This document shows positions 1 through 12,605 of a stretch of 64,000 nt of DNA, one piece after another. How positions within the stretch are numbered: position 1 is the first letter of the stretch; each line of letters starts with the position of its first letter. The notes below the pieces were generated by a model that was not told where the DNA came from, did not search any database, and was given only the letters and a program-made list of their open reading frames with translations. The stretch covers positions 7,457,001 through 7,521,000 of the forward strand of contig NC_133903.1 of NCBI RefSeq assembly GCF_964199755.1, given 5' to 3'. This DNA comes from Larus michahellis (lineage: Eukaryota > Chordata > Aves > Charadriiformes > Laridae). The translations under genes and the position numbers were made by a program.

Positions 1-787
1 ATGCTTTTGGGAGAAAGACTGCAGGTGCTGGCAGCATTGGAGAGCCGCCCTGCCGAGGGGAGTAAGACCCACAAGCATGGCCACAGGCCTGCAGTGGGGA
101 ACCAGCCTGTCCCAGCAGCACGGCTCAGGCCTTGCACATCCATCTCTGTACCTGCAGCCTGGGGCTACACCATTCCTTTCCCCAGGCTGCTCCTGGTGAG
201 GAAAATGTTCCCAGTCCCCTGTCCTTCTGCCCTGAGGAGCCCACAGGGAGCCGCCACGTTTCTCTCAGGAGCTGAGCCCCTGGGCAGAGTCAGCGCTGAA
301 CCCCCATTTGGGGCTGGCATGTCTCTGTTTGGGAAACTGATGGCACTGCCTTGAAACAAAAAATAAAGATGGGCAGAAAACAAAGCTTCTCTTTTTTTAG
401 ATGCGTTAAAAGAAAAACGAATGGTTCTCCAACTATGATAGCGCAGTGAGATCCTGCTGGCTCCAGTACCTGCCACGTGTTATGTACCAGTGAAGCACAA
501 GGTTGTGTGTTTAGTTTGAAGGATGATGGCAAGAAGAGGTTGAAGCAAAAGCAGGGGCAGGAAGGCAGGACTAGGGTTACCAATAAGCTTGTCAAAACAA
601 GTACGCATGTGTGTTTTGCTGCCCTGCCATTTACCTTGCACAGAGTGGAGATTCAGCTTCCCGAGAGTTGGTATAGGATAATGTTTTGCTGCCTTCTCAC
701 GAGGATGGCATGGCACCAAGCAAGTAGGAATTAGAAACCCAGGGCATTTATCCAGCAGCCAAGCATTTAAGCCCTCCACAAGCATTT

Positions 788-945
788 AATTCCCATAAAT
801 AACCACTACAATGCTCCCGTGAGGCAAGGAAGCTCAGCCAGGAGAGACTGAGTGCAGATGAATCAAGGACAGCCCAGCCCACACAACCAGGGTCGGAACT
901 AAAAACAAAACCAAGAAGTCCGGCTTTCCCCTCTGTGTTCCAGCT
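788..945 (-). repeat. Fossil MIR-like SINE
   Basis: On the plus strand this stretch follows, at low identity, the reverse complement of a MIR/CORE-SINE: a gaggcaaggaagctcag segment, then a caagga..cagccca..cacaaccag segment, then a gtcggaact...aagtccggct segment. These correspond to the parts of MIR that read as 'gaggca', 'caaggtcacacagc' and 'gattcgaacccagg..tctggct'. The alignment is by eye with several gaps. If correct it is an ancient amniote insertion, which fits the lack of young repeats here. Confidence 0.4.
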
Positions 946-1499
946 GTTAGACAACACTGCCCCCAGTAGCTCGGCATTCTTCCCAAACGAAGGTATGCAC
1001 TTCAATTCCCTGATTGCGGAGGGGAGAAGGACAGAGGGGGAAGCAAATCCTGGCCTTAAGCACACTGCACACAGCCTCCATGGCTGCTGCAGAATTTAAC
1101 AACTTCCAGGAACTGCATGGAAAGCCAATAAACACAACGCTGGCTCCACTGCCATCTCCCCTCTCTATGGGAATGAACAGGAGTTGTGGCCAGTGTGCAC
1201 AGGGAGAAAAAGGCACTCCATGCTGCTGACAGACCAAAGACCTGCAAGAGGAGAGGATCTGGAGTAGGGCTGCATGCCCTCAAAAGATCCAGGGCTCTCC
1301 AATGACTTATGAAACGTCTTTCCCAAGCAGCTAGAGAGTGCATCAACTCCAGGGGAAGCTTTAGCATTCTGTGGGAGCGGGGGTGTTAGGGATTAATTTC
1401 CAAACATAGTCTCTTCTCCCAGTTCTCTCTGAAGTTATGCGATCAAGCTACAGACTTGGATGTGTCACAGCTAATCCACAGGAAGACAGAATGCAGCAG

Positions 1500-1790
1500 C
1501 GGGCTTTGCTGGCTTGTTTTAGAGATCTGATGGCTAGCTGTAATTAACCCTTTAAATGCTGCAAATTCTAAACTATGCCAGAGAGTAATACTTCAGTCTG
1601 ACTGGCTGCATAACACGGGTCACTACACTCAGCACAAGGTAATGCAACTTAAATTGGTGGCTGTATCAGATGCAATCAATGCATGTAATCAGAAACTAAT
1701 TTGTCCAAGGACAGTGACATTGCTACCTTGACAGTTCACTCTCCTGCAAGCACTGGAAAGGTAGAAAGCTTTTCAAGAAATGGCTAATTG
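1500..1790. other. AT-rich block with homeodomain-type cores (PKD1 intron 1)
   Basis: A CpG-poor block containing gtaattaaccc, a gcaatcaatgcatgtaatcag run and aaactaattt, that is TAAT/ATTA cores and TGCAT half-sites packed within about 200 bp. It has no usable open frame. The composition resembles deeply conserved non-coding elements, but conservation cannot be tested from one sequence. Confidence 0.25.
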
Positions 1791-4700
1791 CTAGATGCAA
1801 TGAGTGACAACAGGGCGGCAGTGAGGGCCAAGGGTCTCAGAGTTCAGGGTCCAGCTGTTGGACTACTGAAGTTATTTTGTATTGTATGAAACAGAATCAA
1901 GAACCAGTGATGCTCCTGGCACTCCCTCCAAAAAATGGGGTGTGTCTTCTCTCTAAATTAAAACTTGGGAATTGTGTTGTGTCAGTCTCGCAGAGCCTCG
2001 ACTACCACCCAGACAGCTTAAGCTTTGTTTCCATGGTGCTGTCCTACTATGTGCTATGCCCTACAACCGCTTTACTGCACACAGGGGCAGCAGGTTTTTT
2101 TTCTTTTCTTAAGTAAAGCCATTACTTACTGCCGCTATGAACCCAAGCCACCACATATATTAGCTACAGCGAATTTTCTTAATGCAACTGAAAGACTAAC
2201 ATAGTCTAACCCTTGGCCTCTTCTAGCTTTTGTCTTACCACCTCAGTTTTGTCTACACTAATTTTTTAAGACTTCTGATGCAAACTTTGCACTGATCCAT
2301 GCAATCAGGGGCTGCAAATCTAGGCAGAGTTCAGTTCATAAAGCCAGTGACTTCATGTTTTCCCTCTGTAGGAGTAAAATAACGTTCCCACACTCTGATA
2401 GAAACCTTTGATCTGCACAGATTTAATTCATTACTTATGAATCTCTGGCCAACATCACTTTGTTCATTTCAGTGGCTCTCTACTTGCAGTTGCCTCCTCT
2501 TTCCGGGAAGACAGGGAACCTTTTTTTTACCATGTAGTGAAGTAGCTGAGAAGGGATCCTGACTAATGGCTTCACCAACTTGTTGCTTATCTAACAGTCC
2601 CTTTCTAAAAAATCACCCAGGTAGCAATAATGAGCCGCCCTCTGCAACTGCTTTACAGAGGGTTGGTCAGGAGCCAAGATATTTTCCAATGGAAACTCTT
2701 CTCCCAGGGAATCACCCTGCATCGTATTTCAGATGAGTGCTTTGTTTTACTTTAGGAAATGGGAGAAGATTTCTTTTTAATTGTGCTATGCTTCAGTGCA
2801 AGGGCTGTTTTCATGAAACAAATCAACTGAGGAATCACTATATGGTCTGCTGGAATCATTTATGAGATCGGAATGGCAGCAGCTCTAACACCTCAAAGGC
2901 AAGTGCCCATATTCCAAGCTTATGCTTTTGCAGGATTGTTTGGACCACCTGCAGGTCTTGGGTAAGAGCTGTCTCTTTGCTGTGTCTGCATTGTGCCTGA
3001 GCTATGAGACCCCAGAGGTGGTACAGCAATACAAAATATTAAAGGTGCCAGTTGATTGCTCTTTCCATATCCAAACTCCTCCTTTTAAAAACTCAGTCTT
3101 TCCAGAAGGCTTTCCAATCCTTTTCATCTGGGGAGGGGTGAAACACAACTCCCTGCCGAGGGCCAGCTCCACACTCCAGGCAGTACACAATGCTGTCTGC
3201 ACAGACCCCAGCAGAGCACAGACCCTTTCACAAGGTCTCCACAATGCTCCTGTGCAAGCATCTGTCTGTGGGTGACAAGGCAAGACACCCTCCCAAAAAC
3301 CCTGTCCCACTCCTCTTTCTGAGGAAGAAAGCTTAAACAGAGGTGTCTGAGGCAGTAAAAAAGTGGCTAAGTGGAGGGAATGTGGCTGCAACGCTTTTCT
3401 CAGAGACTGTCTACTCTGCATCTCATTGCGGTTTCCAACTGTTCCCTCAGCTCTCTAAGCCCCAGGAGAGGAAACGCAGCACACACTCTGCACTGGGAGC
3501 ACGCGTCGCAGGATGGGGACCACGATTATTATTCTTATCACCCCGCAGACTGCCTGGCACTGTCTGAAGAGTGTGGCTCAGACGGTACTCTCTGCTCGCA
3601 AACAGCTCCGCAGCCTCTGCATGTGAAAGCCATTAAGCAAGAGCACAGAAGCAACCCATGAGGCAAAACCCGTGAACATTCCCATACTGACAGCGCCGAT
3701 CCCCACTGCCAGCAAGACGCCAGGGGTGCACTGGGCTGCACACAGGTGCTGACGAGGAGCCATGTGCTTCCCCTCGCAGTTAACACTTGTGTGGCCAGCT
3801 CTCCTGACAGCTCCACCGACAGCACGCACACACGGGAGAGCTGAAGGGCCTCCCCTGTGCACAGTCCAGGGCCTGTGTGCCAGCACTGATGTCCTGCTCT
3901 TGGAAATGTGGCATATGGGAGCATCGGCAGTGGAGACAGGAACTGAAACATCTGTTTTTTCCGAGCCACACTTGGAAAGGCTAAGCCGTATTCCACCCCT
4001 GAAACACAACCAGCCCAGCTGTGAGGCAAACAGATGAACAGAGAAGTACAAAAATAGCCACTTCTGTAGTGCTCTTTCAAGCGACGCGAGGTTGCCCTAC
4101 CAAAATAAATACACAAAAAGGAACAATCTTGGGTTTTATTCAGCTGTGAGCGGGACCCATGTGCTCACATCACTGCAGCACAGTAAAAGGATGCATCCCC
4201 TCACCTGTTCACAGCATATTCCTGCCACCCGCCAGCTAACCACCTTGGCTCTGTTTGCAGGGCAGCAAGAATCACACGCAGCTTCCACACACGGCCCCTG
4301 ATGGGACTAGACACAGATCCTTTCACCAACCTGACGGAAAACAAAATCTGCAGGCTTCAGGCTGGACTCACTCCACCCCCTTCCCGAGGCGTGGCTTTGA
4401 GAGAGAAACTAACAACTTTGGCCAACACAATTGGTCTGGGCTCTGCTTTCCCAGGCTTAGCTGTTCCTCGGGTTCCTCCCTCAGGAGGACTCAACCCACA
4501 CCCTAGATCCTCTTTTTAGAGAGCCACTCCCACCTCTCCCTGACGATGAAGCACGATGAAGCATTTGCTGTAGCAGAACCTATTTAACCCGTTCCCAGCA
4601 GGACCTCTGTCCCCTGACCCAGCAGGGAAAGGGGTTTACAGAATCCCGTATCAGGGAGAGGAAGGAGAGGCTTCACTGCCTGTCTCAACCAATGCTGCAG

Positions 4701-6214
4701 GGACAACTGCTCTTTTGCTTCTGGACCTGCGTAAGTCCTCCTCCCTGCTAGAGGAGCCCAGAGCAGCCCAGATCCTGCGGGAGCCAGGGCCGAGGTCCTG
4801 CCAGGGGATGTTGCAATGGAGTTGTGAAGAGGCCATTGCTGGGGATCTGCAAGTACCATTAGTGATGTCTGCCCAAGGAGGTGGGCACAGGCTCCAGCCA
4901 GGGCTACAAACTCCACCCTGGAAATCTGAGTTTCAAAGCAGTGATTAGACCTCATGACTTCATCACAAACATGCAAAACATTATTGCACAGAGCCAAATG
5001 TGTTTCTTGATACAAGGAGCTGTCTGTATAGGCGGGCAGAATACAAGTTGCCCAGGTGTCACTAGAACAAAAAAGAGGCATGGTATGGTGTCCAGGTACA
5101 ATTTCAAATGAATAGGAACAGGCTGGCTGAGTGTCCTGGCTTGGATACAGAATTCATGTCACTACAGATCATCCCGCAGGCTCGTCAAAAGCGAGAGCTG
5201 CTGCAGACTGTGTCTGCAGTCAGAGTGAGTACAGCCTTCTCCTGGTGATGCTCAAGAGCATATGCCAGCACGACTGCAGCAGGAAGAGTCTCATCGCCTC
5301 TCAACACCGCACTGTCTGTGGGGAGCCCCTAGACCCCAGACTGGAGGTAAAGCAGGGCCACAGGGTTAAGGCACATGCACCGCGACCGAAAAACACCAGA
5401 GGTGGGAGATTCATTACCACAAAGTAAACGTCATCATTTCCTTCCATCAAGTACTGTTACCAAACCAGCGTATCACACTATCTTAACAAGGATTGCTAAT
5501 TAAATTAAAAATTATGCTGGATTAAACTATTAACACAAGACTGTATGCCACATCTGAAGCTCTCCGATCTCAGCTTATTGAAGTTTTTACTAGGTCTGAT
5601 GCCAGGAAGCCAAAGAGATGTACTCATTCCTAACCTGAGAGGAACTATTTTTACTGTTAGACCGTCAGAAACAGCTGACAGACAAATATTACACTTTGTT
5701 TTGATTGTCTCTGTTTAAATCCAGTGGTAGCACATCATCAAAATGGATGCAATCTTTTGAGGGAAAGGGAGGAGCTGGAAAGTGAGGACAGAATCTTTTT
5801 ACTGGTCACAGTTCCCATAATATACTGCAAATGCTACAGATGGTCAACTTGCACGTTGTTGATGCTCCTCCTGATGATAGCTACCCTTTGAAAAAATAGG
5901 AATGGCTGTAATCACATGGTTTTGCTCTTTGTGCCCTTTGCAAAGCAAAAACTATCGTTATATTTCAATTTGACATTTTTAGTTTTGGCAAACGGAGATG
6001 CCAACTTAGCTTCAGTGTCTGAGTAAACAACAGTCCTTCGATACAAAAAACAAGCTAATTCTCTACTGCAAAGGCAGGTTAAGAAATAAGGGCTGGGGAG
6101 GTCTGATTTGATGCCCTCATCCTCCTGTTGGGACAGGCAGCGACCTTCAGCAGAGCACGTTCCATGTAGGTGGCAGAAGCTACAAGGGGAGTGTGGTCAG
6201 TAGCACTGCAGCCC

Positions 6215-6357
6215 TGATGCGGGGTGAGAGAAGGCTGGGCTGATGTGGGGGCCAGAGAAAGCTGGGCTGATGTGGGGTGAGAGAAGAGTAGGCTGATACG
6301 GGGTGAGAGAAGGCTGGGCTGATGTGGGGCGAGAAAAGGCTGGGCTGATGTGGGGTA
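6215..6357. repeat. 26-bp minisatellite, about 5.4 copies
   Basis: Five successive units begin with tgat(g/a)(t/c)gggg and end with ggc. Unit length is 26 bp, one copy being 27 bp, and a sixth partial unit ends in tggggta. The units differ from each other at a few positions, mainly in the gtgagagaagg segment. On the minus strand the repeat translates into an HQPSL(L/F)SP-type periodic peptide, which is a by-product. It lies in PKD1 intron 1. Confidence 0.9.
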
Positions 6358-9159
6358 GCAGCCATTCCTCTGACCAGCAATAGCACCGTTAAGTGCAGCC
6401 CACGAGCAGAGCTGCCAACTTTCCACTGTGGAAGAGACAGAACTTTTCCTTTGAGCCTGACAGCGACTGCTTAAATCGTGCTGTTGGCCATGGAGGGACT
6501 AATTCACAAGTGTCATGTCCCCCACACTCCCATGTCCCCCCCACTCCCCCATGCACTCTCCTCACGGTAAGAGCAAGCACCTCTGGCTGTGCAGCTCCTG
6601 GCGCGCTCCACTCTGGCAGTGGAAAGCACTTTTTTGCTCCCGAGCTGTCCTTCTTCCCTCCCGCTTGCTTTCATACTCACTTATTACAACTTAGAGAAAT
6701 GTTTGGGGACATATGGAGCAAATAAGATACAAGATGATACAAAAATCGAGCTGAACTGCAACGATCAATCAAAGGACAACAAAGCTTGAAGAAATGGAGA
6801 GAGGATGACGCAGAAACGCATTATGGAAACCACAGTGTGGAAACCGCGGCATGAGGAGATAAAACAAGGAATCCTGTTAAATGGCAAACAGGGAGAGAAG
6901 CACTAACAAACCAGATGAGTCTGTTTCACCCTACCTTCTCATTGAGTGATTTTCTTTCTAAAACCCCCTCTTGTGAGAGCAGAATGAAAGCAGCTGGGGG
7001 AAATGCCAGAGAGACCCGTCAGGGGCTTGCCAGCAGGAGAACAACAGGATCGAGCCCACACTTTCACTCCAACAGGGAAAAAGCCACAAGCAGAAAGACA
7101 CCACCAGTAAAATTAAAATTTGCCGGAAACACAGGGAAAAATCAACGCAAATAGTACCTGGTAAAAAATACACCAGATGTCAAGGAATCCCAAAAGATGG
7201 GGTGAGCAGAGACATGATATTCCTTTCTCCTAACGTCTGACAAGGGTCAGGAGCAGGCATTCAGACAGCAGGTCTTCACTCTGCCTGATGGGGCTGCGAG
7301 ATATTTAGCTACAGTTTCTCAATGTGTGGTTTTCTGACACTACCAGGGTTTGTAGGTTTGGCTGCACTGAATTGCAAACCACAAAATCTGTAAATGCTGG
7401 GCTGGTGTCAAGGAAGTGAGACACCTTGATGCTGCTCGGGATTATTTAATTGCAACATTTGCCATGGAGCAGGAACACCTTCAAAAGCCACCTCTTTTCT
7501 TACCCAGCAGGACATTTTTGTTAGGACATTTTTAAACACCACCCAAAAAGCCCCAAAGTTTTAATTTTAAAAAGGGTAAATTTCTCACTTGTGAGAACAG
7601 CACTCAAATTTCTCTGAAGCTTTAGGAAGGAGCACAATAAACAACCCAGACCACCTGCTCATGGCATTGCTGTAATGGCATTACGGTGACACTTCACTAA
7701 CACCACAGACCATTATGCTCTGACAGAATAATGCAGAATTGCCTCCTTGTTTGGTGCTTAAACTATAGTTACGGTTTGCGTATGTGATTGGTCCCTTCCA
7801 CAGGCTGAATGCATCTCATTTGCAAAATATTTATCTAGCACCTCATTTGGACCTTTTTCCCCCTCCAAAACTTCTTACAAAAGAGAAATACAGCCTTGTT
7901 TCCACTGGGGATATGGCTTCTTATAAAAATGACATTCCAGGCTGTTTAAGTTTTTTCTAGGAACAGAAGTAAAGCTATTTTGCCTTTGTGGACTGGACAC
8001 TACTGTACAGACACTGCTCTGCTTGTGGTTTTACCTGAATTGGATTTTAGTTTAAATTGGATTTTTTTCCCTCCGATAGCTTCTGAAGACATTGAGCCTT
8101 GAAAAGGCTTTTACCGCATCACATAATACCAAAATCTACCAATCGTTGCCATCTCTTGAAATTTAAAATATCACAGACTGTAGGTTCCTGAATCATAAAA
8201 TCTGTTTATTTTAAGAAGGTTTGCTTAGGTGAAGTCACCGGCTAGGCAGTGTAACCCCAGGGCTCACTGCCAAAGCCACAAAAAACCCCCGCTGGGTTTT
8301 AGATGAAAGTTATGACACCCAAATCTGCAGAGCTTCTGCTTCTGCAGGAGTGTGGTGATAGCAGAGCTCCTCTGATTTCAGCTTCTCCTTTTACCCCTCC
8401 ACAAATAGTGTTCCACGTTAAAGATGGAAAAACAAGGGAGTTTAACTCTAGTCTTTTAAATTGAGATTCTAATCTCCACTTCTAAACTACCACGATACTA
8501 AAGCTGTGGCAGAAATAGTCAATATTTGCAAGGGGAAGTCAGAAAATCTTTTTTTCCAGTTGAGGAACGAAAGAAATGATACCAGTTCATGAAACAGCTA
8601 AGTCTCAAAGTAAATGCGAACAAAATCCAGTAGCTCTGAAAGCAGAGCACTTGAAAAGAGATCAGATCAGAGCATTTCTCACAGAGAAACTCAGAAGTGC
8701 AAATGCTGCCACTTGAAGCGCGCTGCTCTTGAAGTATAGGGGTTTTTTTATGTTGCGCACTGCAGATTATTTGGAAAAACAGACTTTGCTCTTGATTCCA
8801 GCCAGACTTTGCATTACACTTCAAGAACCTGACTCTGGCGATGGGAGGGGGCCAATATTCCCATTCGGTCTGCCTGGAGACTGCTTCCAGCTAGGTATGT
8901 AGCGTCTGCAAGCAGTGGAGCTTATTTCCTTAGTGATTCTTTGGATGGGGCATTTCTTCTGTACTCCTAGTAACAGCACTGCCGAAGTTGGCACGTATTT
9001 CTTCAAAGTTGCTATGTCTATAACATCGGATACGAGAGGAATTAATTTCCTAGGCCTTACTTCTACAGCTAGGGGTACGGTATCGCATTCGCTGAGCACA
9101 ACTGCTAGCACACATACCTGCCGCAGAATTAGGGAGCTTTGGCGCTAGTAATTTTCTGA

Positions 9160-9330
9160 ACTTGGCCTTCTTAAAGGCTGGTTTTGTTCCAGATTAATTA
9201 AAAAAAGTTTTGTTGAGATATTAAAAAAAAGCTTTCCTCTAATGACAGAATAGACAGCAATCATTAAAAGCATTATTTACTTTATCTGTCAGCGTTCAAT
9301 AAAGGGAACATGAAATGAATAGACAAAACC
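9160..9330. other. AT-rich block (PKD1 intron 1)
   Basis: Contains gattaattaaaa, two A-rich runs, a ctaatgac motif, caatcattaaaagc and an AATAAA, with essentially no CpG. It is a candidate conserved non-coding element by composition only. Alternatively it is ordinary AT-rich intron. Confidence 0.2.
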
Positions 9331-11379
9331 ACTTGCATAACTTCACTGTGTCATGAGCCGGAGTCCCTCTCATCCCAACAGAAATTAATCTGTAAATCTT
9401 TCATGGTTATACTGACAACGTAAGTTCACATGCCTTCTTTCCCATCATCAGGAGGTCAAACAGGGCAGTAAACTTCTCCCCAAAGGAAATCCATGTGCCA
9501 CGGCAGACGCTTCAGCACATCTTATACCAGTCATCAGAATATTACCAGCACACACTTTTTCAGCTGAGTCGTGACTGTGCACAGAATATGATCTGCTGGC
9601 TGACAACGATGACTCTACAGTCTAAATTCCAAAGACAATCATCCCTCAGCGGAGCAAAGCTCTTCCCCTTACCACACTGCTCTCAACAGTGCTGTAAACA
9701 AACATTTCTCCATCGAAATCAGAGGAAGATGTCAGTAACACTATCCTGCCTTTTCAGTCCATTGGCTTTAGTAGATTTCCCCTTCCCACATTCCGGGCAC
9801 TTTGTTTTGTTGACCTGCAAGAGCTTTATGTCCAACTCCAATTTGTCATCGCATAATAGGATCTAATCCAAAACGTTCTGGGAGCTTTTACAACTCAACG
9901 CCTCTAAACAACAATAATATAAACAGTCTCAAACACTTACTACCAAAATTAATAATCCTAGAAACACACTGTAATAACCCCAAATCCTTAAAAAGCCAAA
10001 TGAAGGACTTATCATCACAGTCTTCAGGAGGCTGCTCTACAAATGACCAGCGAAGCGCTGGCACATTCCACCTCTGTCGCAACGGCACATTCAGTCTCCA
10101 GAGCTGTAGATCCCTGTGTCTAACTGACAACAGATAACGCAACATCAGAAACCCACTAATAAAAATCAGTTGTTCCCACTTAGGGACTTTCGGCAACAAA
10201 CAATGGCTAGTTTGTTTGGAAAAGCCTAAACATATCTTGTAAGAAAACAGTTGGAAAACACCTTGTCTGCTGAATTTAGAGACGTGCACGTATTCCCTAA
10301 ATTAGCCTAGACAGATTTTGCGGACCTACAATTTAATGTTTACTGTGGTCCTTCACAACTTCTGCAATATCTCTTAATCTATATTGACGTGGAAACTTAG
10401 TTAAGAGTATCCAAATAGAAAAGCAGACCCTTAACGTGTTGAAATACCAGTAGAAATTAGTTCATGTGAGATTTTTCTACTGTGCCGGGCCCCATGTCAT
10501 CTCTCCTACATGAATCACTCGATGCTTTTGTCTCCTCAAGAATAGAAAAGTTGTTCCCTAAGGAAAACAAATTTAGGTTCAAAAATAAATTAAAAAAAAA
10601 AACCCACCACACTATTCCCCTAAATCTGTTTTTTTGCATCATACAGTAACTTTATTTAAGTGACTGAGCATACGGACCGTTCTAATGCATCTCCAAGAAA
10701 CATACCTTTCTGACTGATTTTCCCAAAACAACAAAATCAGGATCTGGACGCAAACAACACTGTCATCCCATCCTAGCACTTTTCATGGAGAAATCTTTCA
10801 TTTGAACTTGTTACTTGAGTCTTTTGGATTTGCCGTTAACAGAACAGTGTTTAACCCACATTCAGCTGCTCATTTCCTGACATCATTCTCCTCCTGCGAT
10901 TTCCTCCAGAACCTCAGAAATTAAACCCTCGGCACAAAACCCCTCCGCGCAGCATTCCCCAGTCTTCTTTAACGACCCATGGGGAATGTTACGTTATCCT
11001 ACAGTTTGCCCAACTGCCGGGCTGTGCTGGATCTCGCACCCCGGTGTATCCTACGTGCCCCGCGCGTAGCCAACTCTTGGCAAGACACAAGCAGCGTTAG
11101 GACGTGACCCGTTTGGGGCTGAATCCTGAAAACGCTGCTCCAGGTGCAGAGCCGAGCGCATCCCCAGGGCAGGGACTTTTGGGGGGCCATCAGCCCTGCC
11201 ACGCTAGCCAAAGCCAGCGAGCCCGAGCAGTGCTGCCAGGCTGGGCCCGCACACTTCACCTACTGAAGCCATTGTCCCTTTTCTTTCTCTGGGGCCACTC
11301 CTGCCCGTCTCTGACCCCGCAGGCCGAAGGCAAACTTTCCGCGACGTCTCTCCATCTTTGTCCCTGCTGTCACGCGTCC

Positions 11380-12290
11380 CACCTCCACCACGGCCCGACG
11401 CGCAACGACGCTCAAGGAAACACTCGAGGACAAATTAAACTGCCGGGCAGCCGAGCTGCCAGCGCTCGCCCACGGCACAACCAGCCCGCCCGCCCCGGGC
11501 CCGCCGCGCCCCGCGGTACTCACAGCGCCGTGGCGGCGGGAGGGATGCCGGTCCCCGGGCGCTCCATCCCGCGGGCAGAGCAGTTGACGAGGCAGGCGGG
11601 GCCGGTGCAGTTACAATCGGCGGCGCAGGGCTGGCAGGCGGGGGCCGGGGGCGCCCGGGCCGCCGCCAGCCCCCCGCACAGCAGGGAGCAGAGCAGGCAC
11701 CAGCCCGAGAGGGGCAGCCGCGCCGCGGGGACGCCATGTTTGCGCTGTGATCCAGTGTCTCCATTTCCAAAAGGCATCTCTCCCCTACGGGCATGGCATG
11801 GCCCCGGCCCGCCGCTCTCCCGGCCGGCCGGCCGGGCCCGGCCGCGCCCCGCCCCGCTACCACCGCTCCGCTCCGCGCCCCTCCGCGCCCCCTCCGCGCC
11901 TCAGCGCCCGCCCGGCATGGCGGCCTCCCCGCGCTCCCCGCAGGGCTGGCGGTGCGCGCTGCTCGGCGGCGGCGCCCGGCCCGGCCCGGCCCGGCCCGCT
12001 GGGCTCCCGCTCGCCGCGCTGACAGCCCCGGCCCGGCGCCGCTCGGCTCTGCGCTCCGCCCGGGCCGCGGCCGCCGCCTCCCCCGCTCCGCCTCCCGCCC
12101 GGCGGAAACCCGGCGCCGCTCCAGCCCCGCCGCCCGCCCGGGCCGCCCCCGCCGCGCGGCCGCCCACCGGACGGCGGAGAGGGCCGGGGCGAGGGGAGCG
12201 ATCCGCTCCCGGGCGCGGCGGCCGCCCCGGGGATCCCGGCTTCGCTCCTGGTCCGGGGCCGGCCCGCGGATCTCGGCCCCTGCTCGGCAG
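11380..12290 (-). promoter_or_regulatory. PKD1: PKD1 CpG-island promoter and 5'UTR
   Basis: An intensely GC- and CpG-rich block spans the first coding exon and about 500 bp upstream of its ATG, with many ggccgg and ccgcccg runs. No TATA element is evident at the expected place, so dispersed initiation typical of CpG-island promoters is likely. The transcription start cannot be placed from sequence. Several long overlapping frames on both strands here (up to 466 codons) are GC artefacts. Confidence 0.65.
11524..11777 (-). CDS. PKD1: PKD1 (polycystin-1) coding exon 1
   Basis: The frame opens at the ATG ending at 11777. It encodes a hydrophilic leader, a hydrophobic core (GWCLLCSLLCGG, about residues 26-37) ending in AAARA, then a cysteine-rich segment beginning CQPC about ten residues later. 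The motif C-x2-C-x3-C-x-C...CLVNCSARG...IPPAATAL matches the LRR N-cap of human polycystin-1, including the VNCSGRG block and the PADATAL end. The exon ends in CT before a GTGAGT donor (11523-11518), giving a phase-2 junction inside a leucine codon, as expected before the PKD1 LRR exons. Polycystin-1 is a very large membrane receptor of primary cilia and cell contacts that partners polycystin-2. Only the first 84 complete codons are here. The leader before the hydrophobic core is longer than in human. An overlapping out-of-frame ATG lies 13 nt upstream. Confidence 0.85.
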
Positions 12291-12605
12291 TGGGGGAGCA
12301 GGCGGATCCCGGGGGCAGCGGGACCTCGGGGGCAGGGGCATTCCTGGGAGCAGGGGGGTCCCGGGAGCAGGGGGATCCCGGGGGCAGGGGGATCCCAGAG
12401 GGCAGGGGGATTCCGGGGGCAGGGGGATCCCAGAGGGCAGGGGCGTCCGGAGGGCAGGGGCATTCCTGGGGAGCAGGGGGATCCCCGGGAGTCCCGGGAG
12501 ATAGGGGCGTCCTGGGATCAGGGGGAATCCCGGGATCAGGGGGGTCCCGGGAGCAGGGGAGTCCACGGGGCAGGGGTGTCCCGGCGGGCAAGGGGTATCC
12601 TGGTG
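12290..12605. repeat. G-rich degenerate minisatellite upstream of PKD1
   Basis: About 315 bp of imperfect tandem units of roughly 16-20 bp, built on ggggg(c/a)aggggg followed by atccc, attcc or gtccc. Clusters of four or more G5-6 runs give strong G-quadruplex potential on the plus strand. Different frames yield collagen-like glycine-rich or proline-rich peptides on both strands, which are repeat artefacts. The array abuts the upstream edge of the PKD1 CpG island. Confidence 0.85.

Larger units (their letters stand above)
1..11523 (-). other. PKD1: PKD1 intron 1 (5' part, open at window edge)
   Basis: This is the sequence downstream of the PKD1 exon 1 splice donor, read on the minus strand. 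I searched it for the next leucine-rich-repeat exons (short exons encoding an N-x-L-x-x-L type repeat) and recognised none, so exon 2 probably lies beyond the left edge. The sequence is moderately AT-rich and carries a MIR-like fossil, a 26-bp minisatellite and AT-rich blocks listed separately. Open frames here (for example minus 3538-4116 and 4584-5081) show no family resemblance and are treated as chance. CATATG E-boxes occur at 3912 and 5259. The assignment rests on exon 1; the left limit is inferred. Confidence 0.6.

Noticed and set aside
3538-4116. Minus-strand frames of 157-192 codons with a hydrophobic stretch
   Set aside because: They lie in PKD1 intron 1, lack splice context and show no resemblance to polycystin LRR exons or other families.
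8821-9111. 96-codon minus-strand frame with regular-looking hydrophobic segments
   Set aside because: It briefly looked like a decayed transposon or mitochondrial insertion, but I could not match it to any known element or mitochondrial gene.
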